Origin: Bacillota bacterium | Lineage (GTDB): Bacteria > Bacillota > Clostridia > Oscillospirales > Ruminococcaceae | NCBI GenBank assembly: GCA_023439835.1 | Contig: JAEXUW010000005.1 | Coordinates: 1-64,000 of the forward strand | Length of the DNA stretch: 64,000 bases | Direction: 5' to 3' | Translations under genes and position numbers: made by a program | The notes under the pieces: model-generated | What the model saw: only the letters and a program-made list of their open reading frames with translations | What the model was told of the DNA's origin: nothing | Databases searched by the model: none | Shown here: piece by piece, positions 53,236 through 61,176 of the stretch | Layout of the letters: each line of letters begins with the position of its first letter | How positions within the stretch are numbered: the stretch's first letter is position 1

Positions 53236-53760
53236 TTATCCTTCGTTGCTGTTTAGATGCCCCACAAAGGGAAGATTTCTGTAATCCTCATCATAATCAA
53301 GACCGTATCCGACAACAAAATTATCGGGTATCTCAAAACAGCAGTAGTCAGCCTTTATATCAACCACTCTGCGCAAGGGCTTGTCGAGAAAAACGCAAAC
53401 CTTCACCGAGTTGGCTTTCTTCGCTAATAAAGTATCGCAAATTGCACGCAGTGTTCTTCCAGTATCAAGAATATCCTCAACAACGATAATATCCTTTCCC
53501 TCAACCTCAAGCTCAATGTCCTTAGTTACGTGAACAACCCCTGTCGATGTCGTTCCGCTATAACTCTGAGCCTGCATAAAATCCATCTGACAAGGAAGAT
53601 CAATCGCCCTGACAAGATCAGACATGAAAACGAATGCGCCCTTTAATATACCGATTACCATCAGGTTTTTCCCGCGGTATTCCTCGGTTATTTGCTGTCC
53701 TATCCGACTGATTTTTTCTGAAATTTCTTCTTTTGATATCATTACACTAATATTGTCCAT
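53236..53760 (-). CDS. hpt: Hypoxanthine phosphoribosyltransferase
   Basis: Purine salvage enzyme of 174 residues. The PRPP loop is IIVVEDILDTGRTL, and VGYGLDYDEDYRNLP near the C terminus is the base-binding region. It follows tilS with a 1-base gap and precedes ftsH. In Bacillus the same trio is one regulatory unit. Confidence 0.97.
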   Translation of the reverse strand: MDNISVMISKEEISEKISRIGQQITEEYRGKNLMVIGILKGAFVFMSDLVRAIDLPCQMDFMQAQSYSGTTSTGVVHVTKDIELEVEGKDIIVVEDILDTGRTLRAICDTLLAKKANSVKVCVFLDKPLRRVVDIKADYCCFEIPDNFVVGYGLDYDEDYRNLPFVGHLNSNEG

Positions 53761-53761
53761 G

Positions 53762-55093
53762 CTATTCCCTCAAATCTATTTTCACTGTCAAAAACCTTGC
53801 TGTATTCTCATCACAGCAAACCCTATCGGCAATTCCATATTCCTCAACAAAAATAACGCCCTTTTCATCGCAAAGAAAAATAATCTCGTCCCTTTTTTCA
53901 ATGGGAATATCCCTGTTAAAGAGCTTTTTAATTGAAGTAGTATGCTCACGGCGGGCAAATCTGATTCTGTCACCATCACGCCTGTTTCTTATGACAGCTT
54001 TACCTTGTATTTTATCATAATCGAAAGTGTATTTTGCAAATTTTTTGTTAACGTTTGCAGTTTCACAAGACAAATTAACTTTTTTTAAATCAAAGTTCAC
54101 TTTTTTTCCCGATATTTCATATTCCTCGTCGGGAATAAGCTCAAATTCAAAGGGCAAAGCAACAGCTACACCACTTTTTATAGATAGCTTTGACCTTTTT
54201 GACACTGCATAAACGTTCTTTCCGATATTGATTTTACCGTCGCTTTTTAAGATTTCAATTACGCTTGAAATTCGCTCTGAATTAACCTCACAGCCCGCCC
54301 GCTGAATGATAATTGCAACTGCCCTTGAAAGAACCGCCATATCTTCCTTCATTAGAATATCAGCAGAATATTCCCCTAGAGAAACCTCGGCTTTATCAAT
54401 AAGCTCGACCGACTTTTTCTCAAGATACTGATTATCATAATATACGGATGTGATAGTTTTATGATAATTTTTAAAAAGTGACGGGTTAATTTTTATAAGC
54501 TCAGGAACAATCAGGTTTCTAATTCTATTTCTGGAATAATAAACCTCACTATTCGTACTGTCGATAACATACGGCTGGTTTTTCTCTTGAAGATAGCTTT
54601 CAATTTTTTCTCTTGTACATTCAATCAAGGGACGAACAATACTCCCTCTCACTGGGGGAATACCGCACAAGCCTTTAAGAGAGGTTCCTCTCGCTAAATT
54701 AAACAGCGTTGTTTCAAGCGAATCAGACAGTGTATGCGCTGTTGCGATTTTCATACCGCAAGAATATTTTTCAAGTGCGTTGTATCTTAAAATCCTTGCT
54801 CCCTCTTCAGTCGAGAGTTTATTATTACTACAAAATGTATTAACATCAACGCTTTCGACGTAAAGTATAATCCCAAGGCTGTCACAGAGCTTTTCACAAA
54901 AAAGCTGGTCACTGTCACTTTCCTCACCTCTAAGATTATGATTGACATGACAGGCTAAAACCTCATACCCCAGCTCTTTTAGCACAAAAAGCAAAGCGAC
55001 ACTGTCCGCCCCGCCCGAAAGAGCGACAAGAACAGCTTCGCCTTTTTTCAGCATAGAATACTTATCAATGGTCTGTGACGCCTTAGTTTTCAT
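53762..55093 (-). CDS. tilS: tRNA(Ile)-lysidine synthetase
   Basis: Converts C34 of AUA-reading tRNA-Ile to lysidine. PP-loop VALSGGADSVALL (about residue 24), then CHVNHNLRGEESD and HTLSDSLET. It has the C-terminal TilS domains (RNRRDGDRIRF near 390). The frame is open to 55135 inside dnaB. ATG 55093 overlaps the dnaB stop by 11 bases and gives 443 residues, full length. hpt follows by 1 base. Confidence 0.95.
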   Translation of the reverse strand: MKTKASQTIDKYSMLKKGEAVLVALSGGADSVALLFVLKELGYEVLACHVNHNLRGEESDSDQLFCEKLCDSLGIILYVESVDVNTFCSNNKLSTEEGARILRYNALEKYSCGMKIATAHTLSDSLETTLFNLARGTSLKGLCGIPPVRGSIVRPLIECTREKIESYLQEKNQPYVIDSTNSEVYYSRNRIRNLIVPELIKINPSLFKNYHKTITSVYYDNQYLEKKSVELIDKAEVSLGEYSADILMKEDMAVLSRAVAIIIQRAGCEVNSERISSVIEILKSDGKINIGKNVYAVSKRSKLSIKSGVAVALPFEFELIPDEEYEISGKKVNFDLKKVNLSCETANVNKKFAKYTFDYDKIQGKAVIRNRRDGDRIRFARREHTTSIKKLFNRDIPIEKRDEIIFLCDEKGVIFVEEYGIADRVCCDENTARFLTVKIDLRE

Positions 55094-56438
55094 CCCTGTA
55101 ACCTTCATAGTTTCTGAAAAGTGTGAACTCACCATTCCAGATAAGATTTATTTTTCCTGTTTCGCCGTGACGGTTTTTCGCAATAATACATTCTGAAAGG
55201 CTCTGATTTTCTTCCTCTTTGTTATAATATCCATCACGATATAAAAACAAAATTACATCTGCATCCTGCTCAATTGAGCCTGATTCACGAAGATCTGAAA
55301 GCATAGGGCGATGGTCCTGCCTTCCCTCCGCTCCACGATTAAGCTGTGAAAGTGTAATAACAGGCACTCTCAGCTCCTTAGCCATGAGCTTTAGCTGTCT
55401 TGTTATTTCAGATATTTCTGTAACTCTGTTACTGTTCTTTTTTGAACCCTCCATAAGCTGAAGATAGTCTATTACAACAAGTCCCAAATTATTCAATCGC
55501 CTTAGCTTTGCCTTCATCTGGGGGACGGTTATTCCGCCGCCGTCGTCTAAATAAATCGGCATTTTTGCGATTGCCTCAGCGCCCATTGCTAGCTTTCCCC
55601 AATCATCGGGGGTAAGCCGTCCGCTTTTCAGCGACTGACTGTTGACAAGCGCCTCAGACGAAAGCATTCGGGTAACAAGCTGTTCTTTTCCCATTTCAAG
55701 CGAGAAAATAACAACAGCCTTATTGCTTTTTCTGGCTACATTAGTAGCAATATTCAGCGCAAATGAAGTCTTTCCCATTCCGGGACGTGCCGCAATAATC
55801 AAAAGGTCTGTATCATTCAGTCCCGACGTAATTGAATCAAGAGCGGTAAATCCGGATTTAGCGCCTAAATATTTTTCACGATCAGGGCCGGTAATTTTCT
55901 GAAGTCTGTCATAAGCTTCAATGACAACCTCATCAATTTTCGTCAGCCCCTTTGTGTCCTTCCCCTGTCTGATGTCGTATATTTTCTGCTCCGCACTGTC
56001 AAGTAAGGTTTTTGCGTCAGTCGAGCCGTCTGAAGCATCCTCAATAATATCCCTTGCCGCTGAAATAAGCGAGCGAATATAATATTTGTCCTCAACAATT
56101 CGGCAGTAGCTTTCAATATTTGATACAGACGGAACGCCTTCCATTATCCCCTTTAGATAGGTTTTCGCCATGGCGGTGGTTTCAAATACACCAGCGGCGA
56201 CAGCCTCGTTCATAACGGTGATAATATCGGCATTCTGCCCGTTTGAGAACATTCTGATAATAGTCGAAAAAATCTCTCTGTGCTGTTCTCGAAAAAAGCA
56301 CTCGGGTTTTAAATAATCCAGAACCGTCGAAAGCACCGACGGGTCAAGAAGCAATGCACCCAAAACAGTCTGTTCAGCCTCAAGGCTATACGGAAGCTCT
56401 CTCCCGATAAGGCTGTCTGCGGCAGTCATGAACTCCAT
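55083..56438 (-). CDS. dnaB: Replicative DNA helicase
   Basis: Hexameric helicase of 451 residues. The N-terminal domain has LPYSLEAEQTVLGALLLD. The RecA-like motor has Walker A AARPGMGKTSFAL, Walker B VVIDYLQLM and IEQDADVILFLYRD. ATG 56438 follows AGGAG by 7 bases. It comes after rplI, as in many Firmicutes. Confidence 0.97.
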   Translation of the reverse strand: MEFMTAADSLIGRELPYSLEAEQTVLGALLLDPSVLSTVLDYLKPECFFREQHREIFSTIIRMFSNGQNADIITVMNEAVAAGVFETTAMAKTYLKGIMEGVPSVSNIESYCRIVEDKYYIRSLISAARDIIEDASDGSTDAKTLLDSAEQKIYDIRQGKDTKGLTKIDEVVIEAYDRLQKITGPDREKYLGAKSGFTALDSITSGLNDTDLLIIAARPGMGKTSFALNIATNVARKSNKAVVIFSLEMGKEQLVTRMLSSEALVNSQSLKSGRLTPDDWGKLAMGAEAIAKMPIYLDDGGGITVPQMKAKLRRLNNLGLVVIDYLQLMEGSKKNSNRVTEISEITRQLKLMAKELRVPVITLSQLNRGAEGRQDHRPMLSDLRESGSIEQDADVILFLYRDGYYNKEEENQSLSECIIAKNRHGETGKINLIWNGEFTLFRNYEGYRDEN

Positions 56439-56465
56439 TCTTCCACTCCTGTTTCAAGGTCAGAG

Positions 56466-56918
56466 TTATTCGTTTTCCTCTATAACCTTAATTTTAATAC
56501 TGCATGATATCCCCTGAGGAAACTTAATTTCTCCGCTGAAATCACCGAATCCCTTCAGATCACTTCCCAGTGAAATTTTCTTCTTGTCAACCTTAATGTT
56601 ATATTGCTTTTCAATCAGCTCAGCAATAGTCCCCGCGGTTATCGCCCCGAATAGACGTCCGCCGGCACCCGCCTTTGCCTTTGCAACAATCTCCTTGCCG
56701 TCTAAAAGCTTTGCAGCATCCTTAGCCTGCTGCTTCTCAACGTCAAGCTTATGCTGTGCCGAAGCCTTCTTGCCCTCAAGGTCGCTTAAATTCTTTGCAG
56801 TAGCTTCAATGGCTAGCCCTTTTCCTATCAGAAAATTTCTAGCATATCCGTCTGCTACATTAACAATATCCCCTGTCTTGCCTGAGCCTTTTACATCTTT
56901 AAGTAATATAACCTTCAT
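56466..56918 (-). CDS. rplI: Ribosomal protein L9
   Basis: A 150-residue protein with N-terminal [21 protein letters not shown] and the conserved [10 protein letters not shown], then the long connecting helix and the C-terminal domain starting [14 protein letters not shown]. It lies between gdpP and dnaB, the standard Firmicute order gdpP-rplI-dnaB. Confidence 0.97.
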   Translation of the reverse strand: MKVILLKDVKGSGKTGDIVNVADGYARNFLIGKGLAIEATAKNLSDLEGKKASAQHKLDVEKQQAKDAAKLLDGKEIVAKAKAGAGGRLFGAITAGTIAELIEKQYNIKVDKKKISLGSDLKGFGDFSGEIKFPQGISCSIKIKVIEENE

Positions 56919-56936
56919 TTTATACCCTCCGTAATA

Positions 56937-58910
56937 TTATACAGTTTTTCTGATAAAATCATCTATTGCCTGAAGAAGACTCTGCCTTGCGCTTTCTATA
57001 TTGACGCCCTCAAGCTGAACTCCCGCCATTGTCTGATGACCGCCGCCGCCCAGAGCCTCCATTATAAGCTGAACATTAAAAGCGCCCAGTGAGCGAGCAG
57101 AAATATTTACAACACCGCTTACATCAAAAAGAACAAACGAAGCGTCAACACCGCTTATTCCGAGAAGCTCGTCAGCCGCCTGTGGCGCCGCAATACGCAT
57201 ATCGTCAGTTTTTACATCACTGCTTGCTATTGCACAACGGTGATAAATCTCGGCATTCGCAACAAGCCTTGCCTTTTGCTGATAAGTTTCAATTGAGCTT
57301 GAGAACATATTGCGCACCGCAACCGTATCAGCACCCTGTTTTCTAAGGAAAGCCGCCGCCTCAAAGGTTCTTACACCTGTTCTCATAACGAAATTTTTGG
57401 TATCGAGCATGATTCCAGATAAAAGCGCCTCAGCCTCTGGAGCGGAAATTCTGCTGTTATCGCCGAAATACTGAATAAGCTCCGCCACCATTTCCGAAGC
57501 TGACGATGCATACGGCTCGTGATGAAAAATTACCGCATTGTCGATATAGTTCACCATTTTTCTGTGGTGGTCAATGACGACAACCTGTTTCGCTCTGTCA
57601 AAAAGCTCACGGCTGTCAAGAAATTCAGGGTTGTGTGTGTCGCATATAACAAGCAGAGTTTTCTCAGTCATTTTGTTAAGCGCATCCTCGGGTGAAATAT
57701 ACATATCCGGAATGCCATGCTCGGAAATATGATTTATAAGCTTCTTAGCAAGGTTTTTTTGAAGGTCAACTACCACAAATGAGCGCTTTGACATTTTCCT
57801 GACAAGAGCGCACATTCCCGTTGCCGCGCCGACACTGTCAAGGTCGCCAAAGCGATGCCCCATGACTAAAACGGTGTCGCTTGCTTCAACAAGCTCTTTT
57901 AGCGCTGTGGCAATTATTCTTGTCTTAACCTTAGCGTGCTTTTCGATGCCCTTTGAAACACCACCAAAAAACTCAAAGCCGGTTTCAGTTTTAACAGCAC
58001 ACTGATCCCCGCCTCTTCCCAAAGCCATATCTAGCGCCTGCTTTGCGAAAATTTCGCTTTCATAAAGGGTGAAAGCACCTCGTCCGACACCGATCGAAAG
58101 AGTAACGCACAGCCTGTCGTTTACCATTATTGCCCTTGCCTTATCAAGAATATTGAATCGTTTTGATATCATATCCTGAAGATGTCTTTCTTCTATTACA
58201 GCAACAAATTTATCGCTTGAAATCTTTCTGATAACTCCTGTTGTTTCCTCCATAAAATTCTCAAAAAGCTTCTCAAGCTGAACAAGTATATGCGCCTTTT
58301 CGCTTTCCTTTACATTCTGAAGCAAATCCTCATAGTTGTCAATCATTATAAGAATAACCGATGGACGGCTGAGATAATGCTCCTCCTCAAGCTCCTTTAG
58401 CTCAGTTATATCCTCAAAATACAGCATCATGAGTCTAAGTCTTTCATCCTCAGGCCTCTGTGCAATAACTCTGAAATATCTTCCGCCATGAGAGATAACA
58501 GTACCGTTTTCGGTTGTGGTCTTTTCGACATCAATGTCCATCAGCTTGGTTATATATTCGCCGTAAGCCTTCTCCTCACCGAAAAACACCTTCTCAAACC
58601 GCTTGTTAAACCATAAAACAACATTGGTATCGTCGATTATAGCGGTCGGAGCAGGAAAATTATTCAGCGACTCCTTTTCGGTTGCGGAAATTTCCTTATC
58701 CATGCGGACTATGTATTTTTTAATATTTCTCTGTGCAATGATAACCTCAATCAAGACAAGCAGAGATGCAAGTATTGACACCGATAACAAAATAAGTGCC
58801 GCTGTCTTATGATAGTTAATAAGCGCTGACGATGCCGACACAGCACAAACCGAAAGCGTTAACAGAGTAAGCTTCAATACAAAACCGCTTCTGCTTCTCA
58901 AAAAAATCAC
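56937..58910 (-). CDS. gdpP: c-di-AMP phosphodiesterase GdpP (YybT)
   Basis: A 657-residue membrane protein. Two N-terminal membrane segments (about 10-55), a PAS-like domain (about 80-170), a degenerate GGDEF domain (about 175-305, no GGDEF motif), DHH (about 340-500, MGHRFGDLDSVGA and VVIDHHRKM) and DHHA1 (GGGGHQTMAG). It hydrolyses the signal c-di-AMP. The start is GTG 58910 or TTG 58901 after AGGCGGTG; both are non-ATG. It precedes rplI by 18 bases. Confidence 0.95.
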   Translation of the reverse strand: MIFLRSRSGFVLKLTLLTLSVCAVSASSALINYHKTAALILLSVSILASLLVLIEVIIAQRNIKKYIVRMDKEISATEKESLNNFPAPTAIIDDTNVVLWFNKRFEKVFFGEEKAYGEYITKLMDIDVEKTTTENGTVISHGGRYFRVIAQRPEDERLRLMMLYFEDITELKELEEEHYLSRPSVILIMIDNYEDLLQNVKESEKAHILVQLEKLFENFMEETTGVIRKISSDKFVAVIEERHLQDMISKRFNILDKARAIMVNDRLCVTLSIGVGRGAFTLYESEIFAKQALDMALGRGGDQCAVKTETGFEFFGGVSKGIEKHAKVKTRIIATALKELVEASDTVLVMGHRFGDLDSVGAATGMCALVRKMSKRSFVVVDLQKNLAKKLINHISEHGIPDMYISPEDALNKMTEKTLLVICDTHNPEFLDSRELFDRAKQVVVIDHHRKMVNYIDNAVIFHHEPYASSASEMVAELIQYFGDNSRISAPEAEALLSGIMLDTKNFVMRTGVRTFEAAAFLRKQGADTVAVRNMFSSSIETYQQKARLVANAEIYHRCAIASSDVKTDDMRIAAPQAADELLGISGVDASFVLFDVSGVVNISARSLGAFNVQLIMEALGGGGHQTMAGVQLEGVNIESARQSLLQAIDDFIRKTV

Positions 58911-58927
58911 CGCCTGTCAAAAATATG

Positions 58928-58950
58928 TACGGAAGGGTTGCACCTTCCGC
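58928..58950 (-). terminator. Weak terminator-like hairpin after RNase J
   Basis: Stem CGGAAGG/CCTTCCG with a 6-base loop starts at the RNase J stop codon and is followed on the minus strand by TACATATTTTTGAC. The T run is poor, so read-through to gdpP is likely. Confidence 0.45.
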
Positions 58951-60809
58951 TAAACCTCCATAATTATCGGGAGAATCATGGGAGATCTTCTGGTTTTTGC
59001 ATATATATAATCAGAAAGTGCATCCTTCATCTTTGTTTTAATTGCATTCCACTCTCTTGTGTTATTCTCAAGACAGTTTTGAAGCGTTCTCAAAAGAATT
59101 TTCTTTGCCTCGTCGAGAAGCTCTTCGCTTTCACGAACATACACAAAGCCTCGTGACACAACATCAGGGCCGGCAAGAATCTGACCAGTGGTGCTCTCTA
59201 TCGTTGCCACAGCGATAATAAGTCCGTCCTGTGCAAGATGCTTTCTGTCCCGAAGAACTATCGCACCGACGTCGCCGACACCCAGCCCGTCTATAAGAAC
59301 TCTCCCCGCTTGAACCTGTGAGGTGATTTTCATGTCAACGCTGTCGGTTTCGATGACATTGCCGATTTCAGCAATAATAATATTGCCAGAGGGCACACCC
59401 GCTTCCTCAGCAAGCATGGCATGGCGCTTGAGATGCTTGTATTCACCGTGAACGGGAATGAAAAATTTAGGACGTGTCAGAGAAAGCATAAGCTTTAGCT
59501 CCTCCTGACAGGCGTGACCTGAAACATGAACGTCATACATGGATTCATATACAACATAAGCCCCAGCCTTCATAAGCTCATTAACAACCTTAGTGACGAG
59601 CTTTTCATTTCCGGGAATAGGCGTCGCTGAAATAATTATAAAATCGTGGGAATTAATGCTCACCTTTTTATGGTCGTTCATCGCCATTCTTGTGAGTGCC
59701 GACATAGGCTCACCCTGACTTCCCGTTGTGATAAGAACAATCTTTTCAGCGGGATATCGGTTCATAGCATCAATATCTATTATAACATTTTCCGGACATT
59801 TTAGATAGCCAAGCTCAATAGCCTTGCCCATTACATTAACCATGCTTCGTCCGAAAACAGCCACCTTCCGCCCAAACTGAACAGCGGCATCAACAATCTG
59901 CTGAACACGATGAATGTTAGATGCAAATGTGGCAATGATTATCCTTTTGCCCTCGGCTTGTAAAAAAAGTCGGGTAAAAGACTCACCAACCTTGCTTTCG
60001 CTCATTGTGAAGCCTTTTCTTTCGGCGTTTGTCGAATCCGACATGAGCGCTAATACACCTTTGGTTCCAAGCTCAGCGAAGCGTGCAAGATCAATAGGTG
60101 CGCCCTCAATTGGTGTATAATCAACCTTAAAATCACCCGTATGAACAATCGTACCCGCCGGGGTATGAATAGCAAGCGCACAAGCATCGGGAATAGAGTG
60201 ATTTACGGTGATAAATTCAACGGCCATACAGCCCATTCTGATTGTCTGCTTGGGGGTAATAACATTGAGCTTAACTGAGGATAAAATTCCATGCTCCTTG
60301 AGCTTTCCCTCAATAAGACCAATTGCTAGTCTTGTTCCATAAACCGGAACGTTTATTTTCTTTAAAAAATAAGGAAGTCCGCCGATATGATCCTCATGTC
60401 CGTGTGTGATTACAATTCCCCTGACCTTTTCCTTGTTTTTCTCAACATAGGTATAGTCGGGTATTACCGCATCAACGCCAAGCATTTCAACATCGGGAAA
60501 AGCTAGCCCGCAGTCAACGATAAACATATCGTTTGAGCATTCGAAGCAGGTTAGGTTCTTTCCTATCTCACCCAGTCCGCCAAGCGGAATAATCCTTACC
60601 GGCGTCTTTCTCTGTGCTCTTACATTCTTCTTTATCGGCTTTGCCTCGTTAGCTTCCGTCTTTAAAGCCGGCTCTTTTAAAGCTTCAACCTTAATATCTG
60701 TCTTTGGTTTTGATTTCTGCCTGTTCTTATAATATCTTCTTGCCGGCTTTGAGGGTGCCTGCGTTTCACTTTTTTGCTGTGAAGAAACAGCGGTTTTTTC
60801 TTTCTCCAT
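58950..60809 (-). CDS. rnj: Ribonuclease J
   Basis: Metallo-beta-lactamase/beta-CASP RNase with endo- and 5'-exonuclease activity, central to Firmicute mRNA decay. The zinc motif is THGHEDHIGG (His136, His138, Asp140, His141), followed by GDFKVDYTP and the beta-CASP segments and the C-terminal domain. The protein is 619 residues with about 65 extra N-terminal residues rich in Lys, Gln and Ala (to about 68), not part of the enzyme fold. The ribosome site is AAGGAG. It has a long leader and its own promoter. Confidence 0.95.
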   Translation of the reverse strand: MEKEKTAVSSQQKSETQAPSKPARRYYKNRQKSKPKTDIKVEALKEPALKTEANEAKPIKKNVRAQRKTPVRIIPLGGLGEIGKNLTCFECSNDMFIVDCGLAFPDVEMLGVDAVIPDYTYVEKNKEKVRGIVITHGHEDHIGGLPYFLKKINVPVYGTRLAIGLIEGKLKEHGILSSVKLNVITPKQTIRMGCMAVEFITVNHSIPDACALAIHTPAGTIVHTGDFKVDYTPIEGAPIDLARFAELGTKGVLALMSDSTNAERKGFTMSESKVGESFTRLFLQAEGKRIIIATFASNIHRVQQIVDAAVQFGRKVAVFGRSMVNVMGKAIELGYLKCPENVIIDIDAMNRYPAEKIVLITTGSQGEPMSALTRMAMNDHKKVSINSHDFIIISATPIPGNEKLVTKVVNELMKAGAYVVYESMYDVHVSGHACQEELKLMLSLTRPKFFIPVHGEYKHLKRHAMLAEEAGVPSGNIIIAEIGNVIETDSVDMKITSQVQAGRVLIDGLGVGDVGAIVLRDRKHLAQDGLIIAVATIESTTGQILAGPDVVSRGFVYVRESEELLDEAKKILLRTLQNCLENNTREWNAIKTKMKDALSDYIYAKTRRSPMILPIIMEV

Positions 60810-60911
60810 ACTTACTCCTTAATTAATTATTAACACGCAATACAATGACATTTTCCGCACAGCATAACAATTAAGAGCGTCACAGAGATTTTGAGCGCAC
60901 ACTCGCATAAG

Positions 60912-60933
60912 GCTCAGGGGAAACCGCCTGAGC
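60912..60933. repeat. Hairpin in the RNase J leader, terminator-like on the plus strand
   Basis: Perfect 7-bp stem GCTCAGG/CCTGAGC with an 8-base loop. Read on the plus strand it is followed by TTTTATAT like a terminator, but no plus-strand gene precedes it. Read on the minus strand it is a leader hairpin about 100 bases upstream of RNase J. Confidence 0.55.
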
Positions 60934-60949
60934 TTTTATATAATCATGC

Positions 60950-61066
60950 TGTTAAAGAAATGACTGGTATCAATGTCGTATGTATTCCCGTCAGGATAAC
61001 GTCCCCCGACGGAATAATAATGTCCGTTCAAAATATCGCCCAAAACAAATACCGATCTCTTTAACA
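60950..61066 (-). ncRNA. Structured element in the RNase J leader
   Basis: A 117-nt region of the leader is closed by a perfect 9-bp helix (TGTTAAAGA at 61058-61066 with TCTTTAACA at 60950-60958). Inside are GGTAT/ATACC, hairpin ACGGA/TCCGT, and alternative pairing CCGTC/GACGG. It does not match the riboswitch or T-box motifs I can recall (no T-box, TPP, SAM, FMN or c-di-AMP core). It could be a leader regulator or a small RNA released upstream of the gene. Support is pairing potential only. Confidence 0.4.
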
Positions 61067-61116
61067 AATAATATTGTTTTTGCGTAAGAATTTTTCCGAT
61101 CACATATATACTTTAT

Positions 61117-61145
61117 ATTTTACTTCATAATCAGACCATTGTCAA
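61117..61145 (-). promoter_or_regulatory. Promoter of the RNase J leader
   Basis: On the minus strand TTGACA (61140-61145), a 17-bp spacer and TAAAAT (61117-61122). The start would be about 61110, giving a leader of about 300 bases before RNase J. The spacer 60810-61176 holds this promoter, the leader element and the 60912 hairpin. Confidence 0.85.
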
Positions 61146-61176
61146 GATATAAAAAGTGAAATATGGCATAATCTGG

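Noticed and set aside
60912..60941. Terminator of a plus-strand gene in front of RNase J
   Set aside because: No plus-strand gene or promoter was found upstream of it, so it is more likely a leader hairpin of the minus-strand transcript.
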